Position numbers and translations under genes: made by a program
Notes under the pieces: generated by a model
The model's input: only the letters and a program-made list of their open reading frames with translations
What the model was told of the DNA's origin: nothing
The model's database searches: none
DNA from: Beijerinckiaceae bacterium
Lineage (GTDB): Bacteria > Pseudomonadota > Alphaproteobacteria > Rhizobiales > Beijerinckiaceae
Assembly (NCBI GenBank): GCA_004298435.1
Contig: SCSF01000161.1
Span: forward strand, 1 to 59,765
DNA length: 59,765 bases
Reading direction: 5' to 3'
Shown here: positions 27,945 through 35,663 of the stretch, piece by piece
Numbering within the stretch: the first letter of the stretch is position 1
How the letters are laid out: each line of letters starts with the position of its first letter

Positions 27945-28496
27945 ATGAGTACGAATTCCACCGTAGCGCTACCGATTACCAAAATTGCAAATGTGCTCGA
28001 CGCCGATGTCGTAGAGGCTGATGTGTTCAAATCGGTCCTGCGGCAGATGGCAGGCACAGTAACGGTGATCGCTACAGCCAGCGAGGATGGACTGCATGGA
28101 ATGACCGCGACTGCAGTCTGTAGTGTGTGTGCCGATCCGCCTACCATTCTTATTGTCGTGAACAGGTCGACGCGGACACACCCGCACATAGAGAACAAGC
28201 AAGCCTTTACGGTCAACATTCTCAATGATGGGCAGCAGGATATAGCAGAGTTATTTGCCTCTAAAGGCACCGAACCTTTTGCGAAGGTGAGTCATAAACT
28301 GCTGAACGATGGATGCCCCGCGATCAGCGGTACGGCGGGCTATTTGCATTGCTTGACTCAAGCGCAGGCCGTCGTTGGAACTCATACGATTTTCATTGGG
28401 AGAGTAATCGATGCCGGTGTCGGAGCGCCGAAGCCACTCGTTTATTACGACGGCAAGTATTGCGGAGTAGGTGAACTGACCCGAGAGCGCCTCTAG
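27945..28496 (+). CDS. NtaB/DszD-type flavin reductase (flavin reductase-like domain)
   Basis: 183 residues. After a 30-residue leader the FMN-binding split-barrel domain shows FKSVLRQMAGTVTVIATASE near 28, GMTATAVCSVCADPPTILIV near 51 and RSTRTHPHIENKQAFTVNIL near 74. Toward the end come GTHTIFIGRVIDAG near 145 and PLVYYDGKYCGVG near 165. This DIM6/NtaB family reduces free FMN with NADH for two-component monooxygenases, and the classical partners are NtaA and DszA. It is therefore the natural reductase of the two DszA-like proteins (15822, 17666). It follows RibBX copy 2 by 39 bases and ends the island's forward operon. No terminator is obvious after it. Confidence 0.92.
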   Translation: MSTNSTVALPITKIANVLDADVVEADVFKSVLRQMAGTVTVIATASEDGLHGMTATAVCSVCADPPTILIVVNRSTRTHPHIENKQAFTVNILNDGQQDIAELFASKGTEPFAKVSHKLLNDGCPAISGTAGYLHCLTQAQAVVGTHTIFIGRVIDAGVGAPKPLVYYDGKYCGVGELTRERL

Positions 28497-28687
28497 CTAG
28501 AGTCTGTCATGATTTGAGGGAATCGGGATTGAACGAAGCCGCTTTCGCGGCAGTCTGCCGTCGCCTGTAGCGAACGTCAAACAACCTCGCGATAAAGGTG
28601 TTCCATAATCATCCTGTTCTTGCACAACTCAAGTTCGAAATGGAAATCGAGGTTCGGCTTCATCATCCAAACGAATATGCACGCGTC

Positions 28688-29677
28688 TTATTCTGCGGCT
28701 TGCGCTGCGTCAGTCTCGTCGCGCGGCATATACGCTTTGTGACGGGTAATCTCAGCGAGAACGTGTCTCGCCGCTTCGCGGCCAATGGCGATCAGTTCCG
28801 TAGCACGATGGAAATCAAACATGCCGATATGGGCGTTGTGCGCACTGATCATCACATCAGGCGGATCGCCAGCGAGCCTTGAACGCGAAATCCTGTCCTG
28901 AGCGATGTCGAAAGCACCCATCACGGCGCGTGCGATCCCAGGCACGCCGCGTGGCCGCCGAGGCGAAGCCTCAACGCTTGCCGTCACACGCTCCGGATCG
29001 ACTTGTGCCAGGCCGTCGGTCAGCATCGCGCTGTGGTAGGCATTGTTGCCAGTGACGGCAATGACCATGTCGGCGCCGAGCGCACGGCAAACATTGACGG
29101 GCACCGGATTAACGAGTGCGCCATCAAAGAGCCAGTGGCCGTCGATCTGCACAGGCTCGAAAATGCCGGGCAGGGCATAGGAAGCGCGGATCGCCGTGAC
29201 GAGATTGCCCCGCCGCAGCCAGACTTCATGGCCGGTCACCATGTCTGTCGCGACGACGGCAAAGCTCTTCGGGAGAGTTTCGAAGGCGACGTCGGCCAAT
29301 GCCTTTTCGAGGCTCTTCTTCAATTTCGCGCCGGTAAAAAGGCCGAGGCCGGAGAGCGATAAATCCATAAACCCGAGCACGCGGCGTCTGGTCAAGCTGA
29401 GGGCGAATTCGGTGAGTTGATCGAGGCAGCCGGCAGCATAGCAGCCGCCGACAACGGCGCCGATCGAGGTTCCCGCAACGACATCGGGGAAGATGCCATG
29501 CTCAGCAAGCTCTTGCAGGACGCCGATATGAGACCAGCCGCGCGCTGCGCCGGCACCCAGCGCAATGCCGATCTTCGGCTTGCAGCGGGTGGAATTTTGC
29601 GACAACGCGGACTCCTGGCGGACGGCACGATCGAGGGAGTTTTTGAGAGATATGTTGAGGGGTCGCGCAAACATCAT
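28688..29677 (-). CDS. Patatin-like phospholipase (RssA family)
   Basis: 329 residues. The patatin domain spans about 30-240: glycine-rich oxyanion loop GIALGAGAARGWSHIGVL near 35, nucleophile elbow GTSIG near 68 (serine is the middle residue) and catalytic DGA near 190 (WLFDGALVNPVPV). Serine and aspartate form the dyad. Proteins of this type are acyl hydrolases acting on phospholipids or acyl esters in the cytoplasm or at the membrane. GC content is back to that of the chromosome. It is a single gene transcribed toward the end of the sulfur island, with no clear partner. Confidence 0.9.
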   Translation of the reverse strand: MMFARPLNISLKNSLDRAVRQESALSQNSTRCKPKIGIALGAGAARGWSHIGVLQELAEHGIFPDVVAGTSIGAVVGGCYAAGCLDQLTEFALSLTRRRVLGFMDLSLSGLGLFTGAKLKKSLEKALADVAFETLPKSFAVVATDMVTGHEVWLRRGNLVTAIRASYALPGIFEPVQIDGHWLFDGALVNPVPVNVCRALGADMVIAVTGNNAYHSAMLTDGLAQVDPERVTASVEASPRRPRGVPGIARAVMGAFDIAQDRISRSRLAGDPPDVMISAHNAHIGMFDFHRATELIAIGREAARHVLAEITRHKAYMPRDETDAAQAAE

Positions 29678-30220
29678 AATTGGTCAACACCCAACCTTCG
29701 ATCCCCGGCTGGTCTGAGCATAGTCGAAAGACTGCTACCAGAGGTCGAGAAGCAAAATAATCAGGGCTGCGCGTATCGCTGTCCACTCAGACAATGATTT
29801 TCGGGCAGGAAAAGTTGCGCACAAGGTCCTGGTTTCCTGAATGTGAAATCTGTCGCTGCATGCATTCGGTTGTGGAGAGTGTGCATCAGGAAGTGTTGAT
29901 GAACCGTTCTAGATCAGTGTTTGCAACTCGCCATGGATGTTGATGGTGGCTTCGATGTCGGCCACGGATCGGGGGGAATCGCGTCTGACTGTGTGATCAG
30001 CGAGGAACGCGAAGAAGCGCGCGGCGGGATTGATTCAGGAGGCTGAAATCGACGTGAAATGCACGCGCCGGCCACTTGACGATCAATTGCGGATTGGCGC
30101 GCCGTAATCGATTGGGGCCTCCATATCGATTAACTATTTCCGCGACAGATACCTTGTCGCCACTACCGCCGGCGCTGCCTGTGCCCTATAAAAGTAGAAT
30201 GGCCGAGAAGGCACAGTGTC
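29678..30220. other. Intergenic region containing an IS relic
   Basis: No intact gene lies between the patatin gene and the beta-oxidation operon. The only recognisable content is the IS630 transposase fragment at 29909-30060, listed separately. A promoter for the operon should lie near its right end, but I could not fix one. Confidence 0.5.
29909..30060 (-). mobile_element. IS630-family transposase C-terminal relic
   Basis: On the reverse strand one frame reads HFTSISAS, a stop, INPAARFFAFLADHTVRRDS and then PRSVADIEATINIHG before a TAG at 29909. This matches the conserved IS630 ending (HFTPTSASWLNQVE, WFAFLTRR, RRGSFRSV, ELEAAI). The internal stop and lack of the remaining transposase show it is dead. 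No inverted ends were found. Confidence 0.75.
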
Positions 30221-30550
30221 ATGGGCGAAAAGAAGACGTTCACCACTAGTGCTGTCACCTGTCCGTGGTACGTCCGGACCTTCGGCGCGCTGATGCAACG
30301 GCGCATCGGCCACTCGTTCAAAATGTATGACCCGGACGACCTGCTGTGCGAGGCGGGCATCTTCATCTTCGATCATTTCGTCAGCTTCGAGATTGCCAAC
30401 CGAGGCCGCGCCCCCGCGGCCAGCAACCATTCGATCTCTCAGCAGACCTTGCGCGAGTGGCGTCCGCTGCTGGCGGCAGAGAGGGACCAGCTTCCGGCCC
30501 GGAGCGCGGTTTCACTGCTGCATTGGCCGGTATCGGAGGGGATGGCATGA
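30221..30550 (+). CDS. Unknown 109-residue protein coupled to acyl-CoA ligase
   Basis: The protein has no family I recognise. It contains TCPWYVRTFGALMQRRIG near 13, MYDPDDLLCEAGIFIFDHFV near 35 and a C-terminal region rich in arginine and leucine. Three cysteines are present, without a metal-motif spacing. Its stop overlaps the ATG of the acyl-CoA ligase (ATGA at 30547-30550), so it is first in the operon and translationally coupled. The GC-rich codon use equals that of the operon. It could be a small regulator or accessory protein of fatty-acid activation, or a truncated gene. Moderate confidence that it is real, based on the coupling. Confidence 0.55.
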   Translation: MGEKKTFTTSAVTCPWYVRTFGALMQRRIGHSFKMYDPDDLLCEAGIFIFDHFVSFEIANRGRAPAASNHSISQQTLREWRPLLAAERDQLPARSAVSLLHWPVSEGMA

Positions 30551-32187
30551 CCGGCTTATCGACTTCGCTTCCCTGGCTGCTCGACCAGGCCGCCGCCGCC
30601 ACGCCTGACCGTCCTTGCCTAAGCTTTCTTGGCCGGACCTATAGCTATGCCGAGGTCGCCGGCCTCGCCGCCCGGGTGGCTAAGGGGCTTCAAAAGCTCG
30701 GAGTATGCAAGGGCGAGCGGGTCGGGCTGTGCCTGCCCAATTCGCCTTATTTCGTTGCCTGCTACTTCGGTGCGTTAAAGGCGGGGGCGACGGTGGTCGC
30801 CTTCAACCCGCTCTATACCGAGGACGAGATTCGCGCCCTGATCGTCGATTCCGGCACTGTGGTGATGATCACCCTCGATCTCCAGGTGCTTTACCCAAAG
30901 GTGGCAGCGGCGCTCCACAGCACCAAGCTGCGCATCGCGGTGGTTTGTCCGTTGTCTGACGCCATGCCGCTGTCCAAGGGATTGCTGTTCCGGGTGTTGA
31001 AGCGCGGCAGCATTGCGCCGGTGCGCTACAGCCCGGCCGTCCTGCCGTTCAATTCTCTGGTTAGCAATGGCGACGAGCCCGAGCCGGTGACGATCGACGC
31101 CGATAGTGACCCAGCGGTGCTGCAATATACCGGGGGCACCACGGGCGTACCCAAGGGAGCGATACTGACTCATGCAAACTTGATGGCTAACGTCGAGCAG
31201 GTGCGGCTGCTGCTGGAGGATTCCGGGTTGGAAGGCGGCCGTCTGCTCGCCCTGCTGCCGCTGTGCCACGCCTTCGCCATGACGTCGGCAATGAATTTGG
31301 CGCTGGCCAGCCGCTCCGAGATCGTGCTGCTGCCTCGCCTGGACATGAAACAGATGCTGCGCACGATCGAGACCGAGCGGCCAACTCTGTTCCCGGTGGT
31401 GCCCGCCTTGTGCGTGGCGATGCTGTCCTACCCTGGCGTTGAACGATTCGATCTTTCCTCGCTGCGATGCTGCATCTCGGGTGGAGCGCCGCTGCCCACC
31501 GAGCTCAAGCAGAGGTTTGAGAAGCGGTTCGGCATCCCGGTCGTGGAAGGCTATGGCCTTACCGAGGCATCGCCGGTCGTGACTTGCAATCGGTTGGGGG
31601 AAATCGGACCGCCTGGCTCGGTCGGCCGGCCGCTGGCCAGGACAGAAGTGGACATCCGCGCTCTCGATGATCCTACCCGCGCACTGCCCGCGGGCGAGAG
31701 GGGCGAGGTCGTGGTCCGTGGGCCGCAGGTGATGGCGGGATATTGGAACCACCCCGAGGAGAGCCGCGAAGTGTTACAGGGCGGCTGGCTGCGGACTGGC
31801 GATGTCGGCCATCGGGACGAAAACGGCTTCCTGTTCCTGACCGGGCGGATCAAGGAGGTGATCCTGCGTTCCGGATACAATGTTTACCCAAGGACTATTG
31901 AAGAAGCGTTGTTTTGCCATTCGGCGGTGGCCGAGGCGGCGGTGATTGGCATCCCGGACGAGCGCTGCGGCGAGGTGCCGAAGGCGTTTGTCCGGTTGCG
32001 TGACGGTGAGCACGTCTCGGAAGCGGAACTGCTCGCTTTCGTCGCCACCCGCCTCAACCCGTTGGAACGGCCGGTCACGGTGGAATTCCGCTCCGAACTG
32101 CCCAAGACCGTGGTGGGCAAGGTCTCGGGCCAGGAACTGGCCCGTCAGGAGGCGGCCAAGCGGGAAGAGAGGAGCGGTCATGGATAG
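30547..32187 (+). CDS. Long-chain acyl-CoA synthetase (AMP-forming, FadD-like)
   Basis: 546 residues from the ATG in the ATGA overlap; a longer open frame to 30346 only shadows the upstream gene. The ANL-superfamily motifs are complete: P-loop YTGGTTGVPKGA near 183, GYGLTEASPVV near 334, the adenylate-binding TGDVGHRDENG near 417 and FLTGRIKEVILRSGYNVYPR near 430. The C-terminal lysine is in LPKTVVGKVSGQEL near 519. It activates a fatty acid with ATP to the acyl-CoA at the cytoplasmic membrane, the first step for the next three genes. The end overlaps the thiolase start by eight bases. The exact chain length preferred is not visible; the motif set equals that of long-chain ligases. Confidence 0.93.
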   Translation: MTGLSTSLPWLLDQAAAATPDRPCLSFLGRTYSYAEVAGLAARVAKGLQKLGVCKGERVGLCLPNSPYFVACYFGALKAGATVVAFNPLYTEDEIRALIVDSGTVVMITLDLQVLYPKVAAALHSTKLRIAVVCPLSDAMPLSKGLLFRVLKRGSIAPVRYSPAVLPFNSLVSNGDEPEPVTIDADSDPAVLQYTGGTTGVPKGAILTHANLMANVEQVRLLLEDSGLEGGRLLALLPLCHAFAMTSAMNLALASRSEIVLLPRLDMKQMLRTIETERPTLFPVVPALCVAMLSYPGVERFDLSSLRCCISGGAPLPTELKQRFEKRFGIPVVEGYGLTEASPVVTCNRLGEIGPPGSVGRPLARTEVDIRALDDPTRALPAGERGEVVVRGPQVMAGYWNHPEESREVLQGGWLRTGDVGHRDENGFLFLTGRIKEVILRSGYNVYPRTIEEALFCHSAVAEAAVIGIPDERCGEVPKAFVRLRDGEHVSEAELLAFVATRLNPLERPVTVEFRSELPKTVVGKVSGQELARQEAAKREERSGHG

Positions 32188-33322
32188 CCGCTACGCCGTT
32201 ATTGTTGGCTATGCTCGCTCGCCTTTCACCCCGGCGCATAGAGGGGCGCTGGCCGGCGTCCGCCCCGACCAGCTTGCTGCCGAGGTGGTGCGCAGCCTGA
32301 TCGCTCGCACTGCGGTTTCTCCCGCCGATATCGAGGATCTGATCCTCGGCTGCGCCTTTCCGGAAGGCGAGCAAGGTCTGAACCTCGGCCGCTTGGTCGC
32401 CCTTCAGGCTGAATTGCCGCCGGCAGTGGCCGGGGCCACTGTCAACCGCTTCTGTGGATCTTCGATGCAAGCCATGCACATGGCCGCCGGGGCGATCGCG
32501 CTTGGCGCCGGTGATGTCTTCGTCTGCGCGGGGGTCGAATCGATGAGCCGGGTGCCGATGGGCGGCTTCAACCCACTGCCTCATCCCGGCTTCTATAAAC
32601 GGGCGCCCGAGGCCTACATCTCCATGGGAGAGACCGCCGAGAACGTCGCCCGCGCCTATAGCTTGGATCGCGCCGCTCAGGAGGCGTTCGCTTTCGACAG
32701 TCAGCAAAAGGCTGCTGACGCCAGGGCGAGCGGCCGGCTGGCCGACGAGATCGTTCCGATCGCCGCCGCCTCCGGGACCGTGACAGAAGACGGATGCCTG
32801 CGTCCTGAGACCACGCTCGCGAGTCTGGCAGCCCTCCGGCCGGCCTTCGACGCCAAGGGCACGGTGACCGCGGGTACTTCCTCGCCGCTCACGGACGGCG
32901 CCGCGGCGGTGCTCGTCACTTCCGAAGAGTACGCCCGCCACCATAGCCTCACTCCACTGGCCCGCATCCGTTCGGTGGCGGTGTCGGGTTGTCGGCCGGA
33001 AGTCATGGGCATCGGCCCGGTGGGCGCCAGCAAAAAGGCATTGGCCCGCGCCGGCATCGCCGTCGGCGACCTCGATCTGGTGGAATTGAACGAGGCGTTC
33101 GCCAGCCAGGCGCTAGCGAACATCCGCGACCTCGGGCTCGATCCGGCGCGGATCAATCTGGATGGCGGGGCGATCGCCCTCGGTCATCCGCTCGGCGCCA
33201 CCGGGGCGCGCATCACCGGCAAGGCGGCACAGCTCCTGAAGCGCACCGGTGGCCGCTTCGCTTTGGCCACTCAATGCATCGGCGGTGGTCAGGGCATCGC
33301 TACGGTGCTGGAAGCGCTGTGA
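32180..33322 (+). CDS. Acetyl-CoA C-acyltransferase (thiolase, FadA-like)
   Basis: 380 residues from ATG 32180 (preceded by GAGAGGAGC), overlapping the ligase by eight bases. Thiolase residues are in place: nucleophile C92 in NRFCGSSMQAM, H336 in GHPLGATG and C366 in CIGGGQG. VELNEAFASQ near 299 is the standard motif of degradative thiolases. It cleaves 3-ketoacyl-CoA with CoA to acetyl-CoA and a shortened acyl-CoA, ending each beta-oxidation turn. It pairs with the following fused hydratase/dehydrogenase, with which it shares a TGATG junction, as FadA pairs with FadB/FadN. All catalytic residues are present, so the enzyme should be active. Confidence 0.94.
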   Translation: MDSRYAVIVGYARSPFTPAHRGALAGVRPDQLAAEVVRSLIARTAVSPADIEDLILGCAFPEGEQGLNLGRLVALQAELPPAVAGATVNRFCGSSMQAMHMAAGAIALGAGDVFVCAGVESMSRVPMGGFNPLPHPGFYKRAPEAYISMGETAENVARAYSLDRAAQEAFAFDSQQKAADARASGRLADEIVPIAAASGTVTEDGCLRPETTLASLAALRPAFDAKGTVTAGTSSPLTDGAAAVLVTSEEYARHHSLTPLARIRSVAVSGCRPEVMGIGPVGASKKALARAGIAVGDLDLVELNEAFASQALANIRDLGLDPARINLDGGAIALGHPLGATGARITGKAAQLLKRTGGRFALATQCIGGGQGIATVLEAL

Positions 33323-35652
33323 TGGACGGCGTGGCCCCCCTTGGAATCAACAGCGTCGGTATCATCGGCGCCGGCGTGATGGGCGCCGGCATCGCCGCCC
33401 AGGCGGCCAACGCCGGGGCCAAGGTGCTGCTGGTCGATGTCGCCAGCGAGGGCTCGGCCAGTCGCAACGCCATCGCCGAGGCCGCACGGACCCGGCTGGC
33501 CAAAAGCGAGCCGGCGGCGCTGATGCACCCCGGTTTCCTGTCCCGCATCGCGACCGGCAATATCGAGGACGATCTGGGCCGCCTTGCCGAGTGCGACTGG
33601 ATCATCGAAGCGGTGGTGGAAAAAGCCGAAGTCAAACGCGCCATCTATCGGCGTCTGGAACCGGTACTGCGGCCAGGGGTTGCAGTCTCTTCCAATACGT
33701 CCACGGTGCCGCTGGCGGCGCTGACCGAGGGGCTGCCTGAGCGCTTCCGCCGGGCTTTCCTGATCACCCATTTTTTCAATCCGCCGCGCTACATGCGGCT
33801 GCTGGAGGTGGTCGCCGGACCCGATAGCGACCCGGAAACAGTAGCCAGGGTTTCAGCCTTCGCCGACCGCGCGCTGGGCAAGAGCGTGATCCAGTGCAAG
33901 GACACCCCAGGCTTCATCGCCAACCGTATCGGCACCTTCTGGCTGCATGCGGCGCTGATCGAGGCGGTGCGCCGGGGCATCGGGGTAGAGGCGGCCGATG
34001 CCGTTCTGGGCCGTCCTGCCGGGGTGCCCAAGACAGGGGTTTTCGGCCTGCTCGATCTGATTGGGCTCGACCTTCTGCCCCATGTGCTGACGAGTCTTCG
34101 GGCGGCGCTTCCCGCGGACGATGCCCTGCTTGGTCTTGGCCCGGCGCCGGAACTGGTCGGCCGGCTGATCGCGGCCGGCGCGACAGGGCGCAAGGGCACG
34201 GGTGGATTCTACCGCCTCAAAGACGGGGCCAAGGAGGTGATCGACCTTGCCACCGGCGATTACGCACTGGCGCGCCGGCCCGTGCCGCCAGCGGCAAAAG
34301 CCGCGCGGCGCGGCGGATTGCGGGCGCTGCTCGCCCACTCCAGCCACGAGGGCCGTTTCGCCTTTGCCGTGCTGTCGGCGACGTTGGCCTATGCCGCCAA
34401 AGTGATGCCGGATATTGCCGCCGACGCGGAGGCGGTCGATCGCGCCATGCGCCTTGGCTACGGCTGGAAGCAAGGGCCGTTCGAGATGATCGATGCGCTG
34501 GGCGCAGGCTGGCTCGCTGAGCGTCTCCGCGCCGAAGGCCGGACGGTGCCTCCGGCACTGGCGGATGGACGCCCCTTCTATCGGACCGATGCCGGCCGGT
34601 TGAGCGTACTCGACCGGAATGGCGCTTATCGCGCGGTCGAAAGGCCGCCCGGAGTGCTGCTTTTGGCCGATGTCAAACGGGCCGGGCCGCCGCTCGCCGC
34701 CAACCGCTCGGCCAGCTTGTGGGACCTCGGCGACGGTGTCGCCTGCCTCGAGTTCCACTCCAAGATGAATGCCCTCGATCCGTGGAGCCTGGCGATGGCT
34801 AACCGCGCGGTGCGGATGTTGCCGGCAAAAGGGTTCAAGGGTTTGGTGGTGCATAATGATGGCGCCAATTTCTCGGTCGGCGCCAACATTGCGCTGCTGC
34901 GAGTGGCGGCGGCGCTGCGGCTGTGGCCGGCGATCGGCTGGCTGCTGCGGCGTGGCCAGACGGTATTCTCGCGTCTGAAATTGGCGCCGTTTCCGGTCGT
35001 TGGCGCGCCCTCCGGGCTGGCGCTGGGGGGCGGTTGCGAAGTTCTTTTGCATTGCGACGCCCTGGTCGTCCACGCCGAGACTTACATTGGGCTGGTTGAA
35101 ACCGCGGTCGGCATCGTTCCGAGCTGGGGAGGCTGCGCCGCCTTGCTGGCCCAACTGGCAACGGCGCCGGAGCGGCAAGGTGGCCCGATGCCCCCGGTTA
35201 TCAAGGCATTCGAGGCCATCGCCACCGCCAAGGTCTCTAAATCGGCTGAAGAAGCCCGCGACCTCGGCTTTCTCCGCTTCAGCGACAGCATTGTTATGAA
35301 CCGCGATCGCGTCCTGGCCGAGGCAAAGGCGCGGGTGCTGGCCATGGCCAAAGGCTATGCTCCATCGCCGCCGGTTAAGCTCGCTTTGCCCGGTCCCTCC
35401 GGCGAGGCCGCGCTTGAGCTCGCCGTGCGGGACTACGCTCGCAAGGGTGTGGCCTCGCCCCACGATGTCACCGTCGCTGGCGAACTGGCGCATGTGTTAA
35501 CCGGGGGCTCCTCCGCCGACGTCATTGTACCAGTTGACGAAAAGACGGTGCGCGATCTGGAGCGCGCCGCCGTGCTGCGGCTTGCCCGCACACCCCAGAC
35601 CAGGGCGCGGGTCGCCCACATGCTGAAGACCGGCAAGCCCCTGCGCAATTGA
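33322..35652 (+). CDS. 3-hydroxyacyl-CoA dehydrogenase / enoyl-CoA hydratase fusion (FadN-type order)
   Basis: 776 residues. The dehydrogenase comes first: NAD-binding GAGVMGAGIAAQAANAG near 14, SSNTSTVPLAALTEGLPERF near 122, then the HFFNPPRYMRLLEVV signature. A C-terminal dehydrogenase domain follows, with CKDTPGFIANRIG near 192. The hydratase/isomerase domain is at about 460-640 (ALGGGCEVLLHCDALVVHAE near 566, then VETAVGIVPSWGG). This order matches Bacillus FadN and many alphaproteobacterial proteins, and is the reverse of E. coli FadB. It hydrates enoyl-CoA and oxidises the product with NAD+. TGATG links it to the thiolase gene, and 11 bases separate it from the dehydrogenase gene downstream. 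Confidence 0.93.
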   Translation: MDGVAPLGINSVGIIGAGVMGAGIAAQAANAGAKVLLVDVASEGSASRNAIAEAARTRLAKSEPAALMHPGFLSRIATGNIEDDLGRLAECDWIIEAVVEKAEVKRAIYRRLEPVLRPGVAVSSNTSTVPLAALTEGLPERFRRAFLITHFFNPPRYMRLLEVVAGPDSDPETVARVSAFADRALGKSVIQCKDTPGFIANRIGTFWLHAALIEAVRRGIGVEAADAVLGRPAGVPKTGVFGLLDLIGLDLLPHVLTSLRAALPADDALLGLGPAPELVGRLIAAGATGRKGTGGFYRLKDGAKEVIDLATGDYALARRPVPPAAKAARRGGLRALLAHSSHEGRFAFAVLSATLAYAAKVMPDIAADAEAVDRAMRLGYGWKQGPFEMIDALGAGWLAERLRAEGRTVPPALADGRPFYRTDAGRLSVLDRNGAYRAVERPPGVLLLADVKRAGPPLAANRSASLWDLGDGVACLEFHSKMNALDPWSLAMANRAVRMLPAKGFKGLVVHNDGANFSVGANIALLRVAAALRLWPAIGWLLRRGQTVFSRLKLAPFPVVGAPSGLALGGGCEVLLHCDALVVHAETYIGLVETAVGIVPSWGGCAALLAQLATAPERQGGPMPPVIKAFEAIATAKVSKSAEEARDLGFLRFSDSIVMNRDRVLAEAKARVLAMAKGYAPSPPVKLALPGPSGEAALELAVRDYARKGVASPHDVTVAGELAHVLTGGSSADVIVPVDEKTVRDLERAAVLRLARTPQTRARVAHMLKTGKPLRN

Positions 35653-35663
35653 AGGAGTCGGCC

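Noticed and set aside
28500-28545. Possible insertion-sequence end (gagtctgtcatgatttgagg)
   Set aside because: Resembles IS5-type ends, but no partner repeat, transposase or target duplication was found.
33853-35493. 546-codon reverse frame opposite the beta-oxidation fusion gene
   Set aside because: Antisense shadow; the forward frame has intact dehydrogenase and hydratase motifs.
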